Shown: one piece after another, positions 6,531 to 7,779 of the stretch
Layout of the letters: each line of letters starts with the position of its first letter
Position numbering within the stretch: the stretch's first letter is position 1
Origin: an uncultured Caryophanales bacterium
GTDB lineage: Bacteria > Bacillota_I > Bacilli_A > RFN20 > CAG-826
DNA length: 7,779 nucleotides
Assembly: GCA_947165725.1 (NCBI GenBank)
Contig: CAMVBL010000042.1
Coordinates: 1-7,779 of the forward strand
Direction: 5' to 3'
The notes under the pieces: model-generated
What the model was told of the DNA's origin: nothing
Databases searched by the model: none
What the model saw: only the letters and a program-made list of their open reading frames with translations
Translations under genes and position numbers: made by a program

Positions 6531-7742
6531 TTATTCTTTTGGGTTGACGGAACCGAGGTCGTTAATACCATCGATTAAAACGTCAAAGCTTGGAGCAGAA
6601 CGATATTCGGATTCGTGATAGTAACCATCTTTGATGAATTCGGTGCCATCTGGGTAATCGAATGTCCATTGTTTGCTTGGAGCCATATTTGCTTCGCTTG
6701 GAGCTTCACCTTTAACAGTGAATTTGCTTGTATCGAAAACTTTTAAAGAACCATTTTCTAATTTGGCTTTGACTTCGGCGACTTTTTCAGCGGTGCCAGG
6801 AGCAACGTTTTTGCCTAATTCGGAAAGTTCAACGGAACCTTCTTTGAAACCACCACACCAGTTGGCTGGGATGTTAGCTTTTTCTGGGGATTCAGCTTCT
6901 TTAACGGCGTTGACGACGAATTCATAGAATGGGGACCAGTTGATTCTGGAAGAAACCATGAATGTTTCTGGAGCAACGTTAGCGGTGGAACCGTTATATG
7001 TGACGTTTGGAACTTTAGCTTCTTCACAAGCTGTTGGAGCACCATAGGAGTCAGCGTGTTGAGAAATGAGAACAGCGCCACCGGCGATTAAGGCTTTAGC
7101 AGCGGTCTTTTCAGCTGTTTCATCATACCAAGAATCGGTATATTTGACGTCCATTGTGACATCTTCAACGATGGATTTAACACCAAGGTAGAATGATGTA
7201 TAACCGGACATAACTTCAGCGTATGGGTGAGCGGCAACATAACCGATCTTAGAAGCGACTGAAGCATCAGCGGCTTTCATAGCTTGTAATTTCATACCAG
7301 CAACAACACCAGCGAGGTAACGGCCTTCGTAAATGGAAGCGAAAGCGTTGTGGTAGTTAGCTAACTTTTCAGCAGCAGCTTTTGTACCTGTTGCGTGACA
7401 GAATTGAACGTTTGGATGCTTTTTAGCGGCTTCAATCATATAGTCTTCATGACCAAAGGAGTCGGCAAAAACGATTTTGCAACCTGTGTCGGCTAAGTTT
7501 TCAGCAACTTCTCTACATTCTGGACCTTCTGGAACGTTTTCACGAATGATTGGGTTGAAGCCTAATTTCTTCGCGCTTTCTTTGAAAGCTTCAACAAAGT
7601 TCTTGTCATAAGTTGAAGAATCGGCTGGGTGTAAGCAGATTAAACCGACTTTCATTTTGGCTTCACCATTATTACAAGCGGCTAAACCAGCAACAGAGGC
7701 AGCGGCTAATGCTAATAATGATACTAAACGTACTTTTTTCAT
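6531..7742 (-). CDS. BMP-family substrate-binding lipoprotein of an ABC importer (NupN/PnrA-like)
   Basis: This is the extracellular solute-binding protein of the importer, 403 residues. The signal peptide ends in a lipobox (LAAC, Cys23), so the mature protein is lipid-anchored outside the membrane. The BMP fold (PF02608, periplasmic-binding type 1) starts at KVGLICLHPADSSTYDKNF (31-49), a variant of the usual VxDxGGxxDxSFN opening. It continues with FCHATG (114-119), IYEGRYLAGVVAGM (137-150), KIGYVAAHPYAEVMSGY (165-181), WYDETAEKTAAKALIAGG (205-222) and LISQHADSYG (225-234). These are typical of the subgroup seen in clostridia and relatives. The start is set by AAGGAGGAG (7753-7761), ten bases upstream. 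Characterised relatives such as Treponema PnrA and B. subtilis NupN bind purine or other nucleosides; that role is inferred here. The SD, the first position and the downstream hairpin all suggest higher expression than the other subunits. Confidence 0.94.
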   Translation of the reverse strand: MKKVRLVSLLALAAASVAGLAACNNGEAKMKVGLICLHPADSSTYDKNFVEAFKESAKKLGFNPIIRENVPEGPECREVAENLADTGCKIVFADSFGHEDYMIEAAKKHPNVQFCHATGTKAAAEKLANYHNAFASIYEGRYLAGVVAGMKLQAMKAADASVASKIGYVAAHPYAEVMSGYTSFYLGVKSIVEDVTMDVKYTDSWYDETAEKTAAKALIAGGAVLISQHADSYGAPTACEEAKVPNVTYNGSTANVAPETFMVSSRINWSPFYEFVVNAVKEAESPEKANIPANWCGGFKEGSVELSELGKNVAPGTAEKVAEVKAKLENGSLKVFDTSKFTVKGEAPSEANMAPSKQWTFDYPDGTEFIKDGYYHESEYRSAPSFDVLIDGINDLGSVNPKE

Positions 7743-7752
7743 TTTTGTTTTT

Positions 7753-7761
7753 CTCCTCCTT
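7753..7761 (-). promoter_or_regulatory. Strong SD site of the substrate-binding lipoprotein gene
   Basis: AAGGAGGAG on the minus strand precedes the ATG at 7742 by ten bases and is the most extended SD in the window together with that of permease 2. The operon promoter is not in the remaining 18 bases and must lie beyond the right edge. Confidence 0.85.
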
Positions 7762-7779
7762 GATTTCTTTTCTAAAAAA

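Noticed and set aside
6673..7081. Short frames on both strands inside the substrate-binding lipoprotein gene
   Set aside because: They overlap the conserved BMP reading frame and have no translation signals.
1..7779. CRISPR arrays, tRNA or rRNA genes, insertion sequences and attachment sites
   Set aside because: No regular direct repeats with spacers, no tRNA-like cloverleaf, no transposase and no terminal inverted repeats were seen; nearly all bases are in coding regions.

Overview
The window comes from a low-GC Gram-positive-type bacterium. Leu is mostly TTA, the Shine-Dalgarno (SD) sites are strong (AAGGAGG-like), and both extracellular proteins carry lipobox signal peptides. All Trp codons that I read are TGG and two genes end in TGA, so the code is standard and not the Mycoplasma/Spiroplasma variant. 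The style suggests Bacilli close to the Mollicutes (Erysipelotrichales, RF39 or Acholeplasma-like gut lineages), but no marker gene is present, so this placement is an inference.

Every gene lies on the minus strand, so transcription runs from high to low coordinates. Positions 7742 to 2546 hold a complete BMP-family ABC importer operon in the same order as Bacillus subtilis nupNOPQ (yufNOPQ): substrate-binding lipoprotein (6531-7742), double-domain ATPase (4718-6466), permease 1 (3526-4725) and permease 2 (2546-3526). A 12-bp GC-rich hairpin separates the lipoprotein gene from the ATPase gene. The last three genes overlap by 8 nt and 1 nt, and a clear intrinsic terminator follows permease 2 (2516-2539). 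The operon promoter lies beyond the right edge; only the SD of the first gene is visible.

Positions 2415 to 1 hold a second transcription unit with its own candidate promoter, a 19-bp palindrome inside that promoter, and a good SD. It encodes a large secreted lipoprotein of which 805 codons are visible; the C-terminus runs off the left edge. The protein has a lipobox, a Ser/Thr-rich linker, one bacterial Ig-like domain, and then about six divergent tandem copies of a roughly 100-residue module that I do not recognise.

In the importer, the lipoprotein should capture a substrate (most likely a purine or other nucleoside), the two permeases should form the channel, and the ATPase should drive uptake. 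The repeat lipoprotein has no evident mechanistic link to the importer. The least explained parts of the window are its repeat module, a Lys-rich insertion in the ATPase, and the ATPase start, which lacks an SD and sits directly behind the hairpin.
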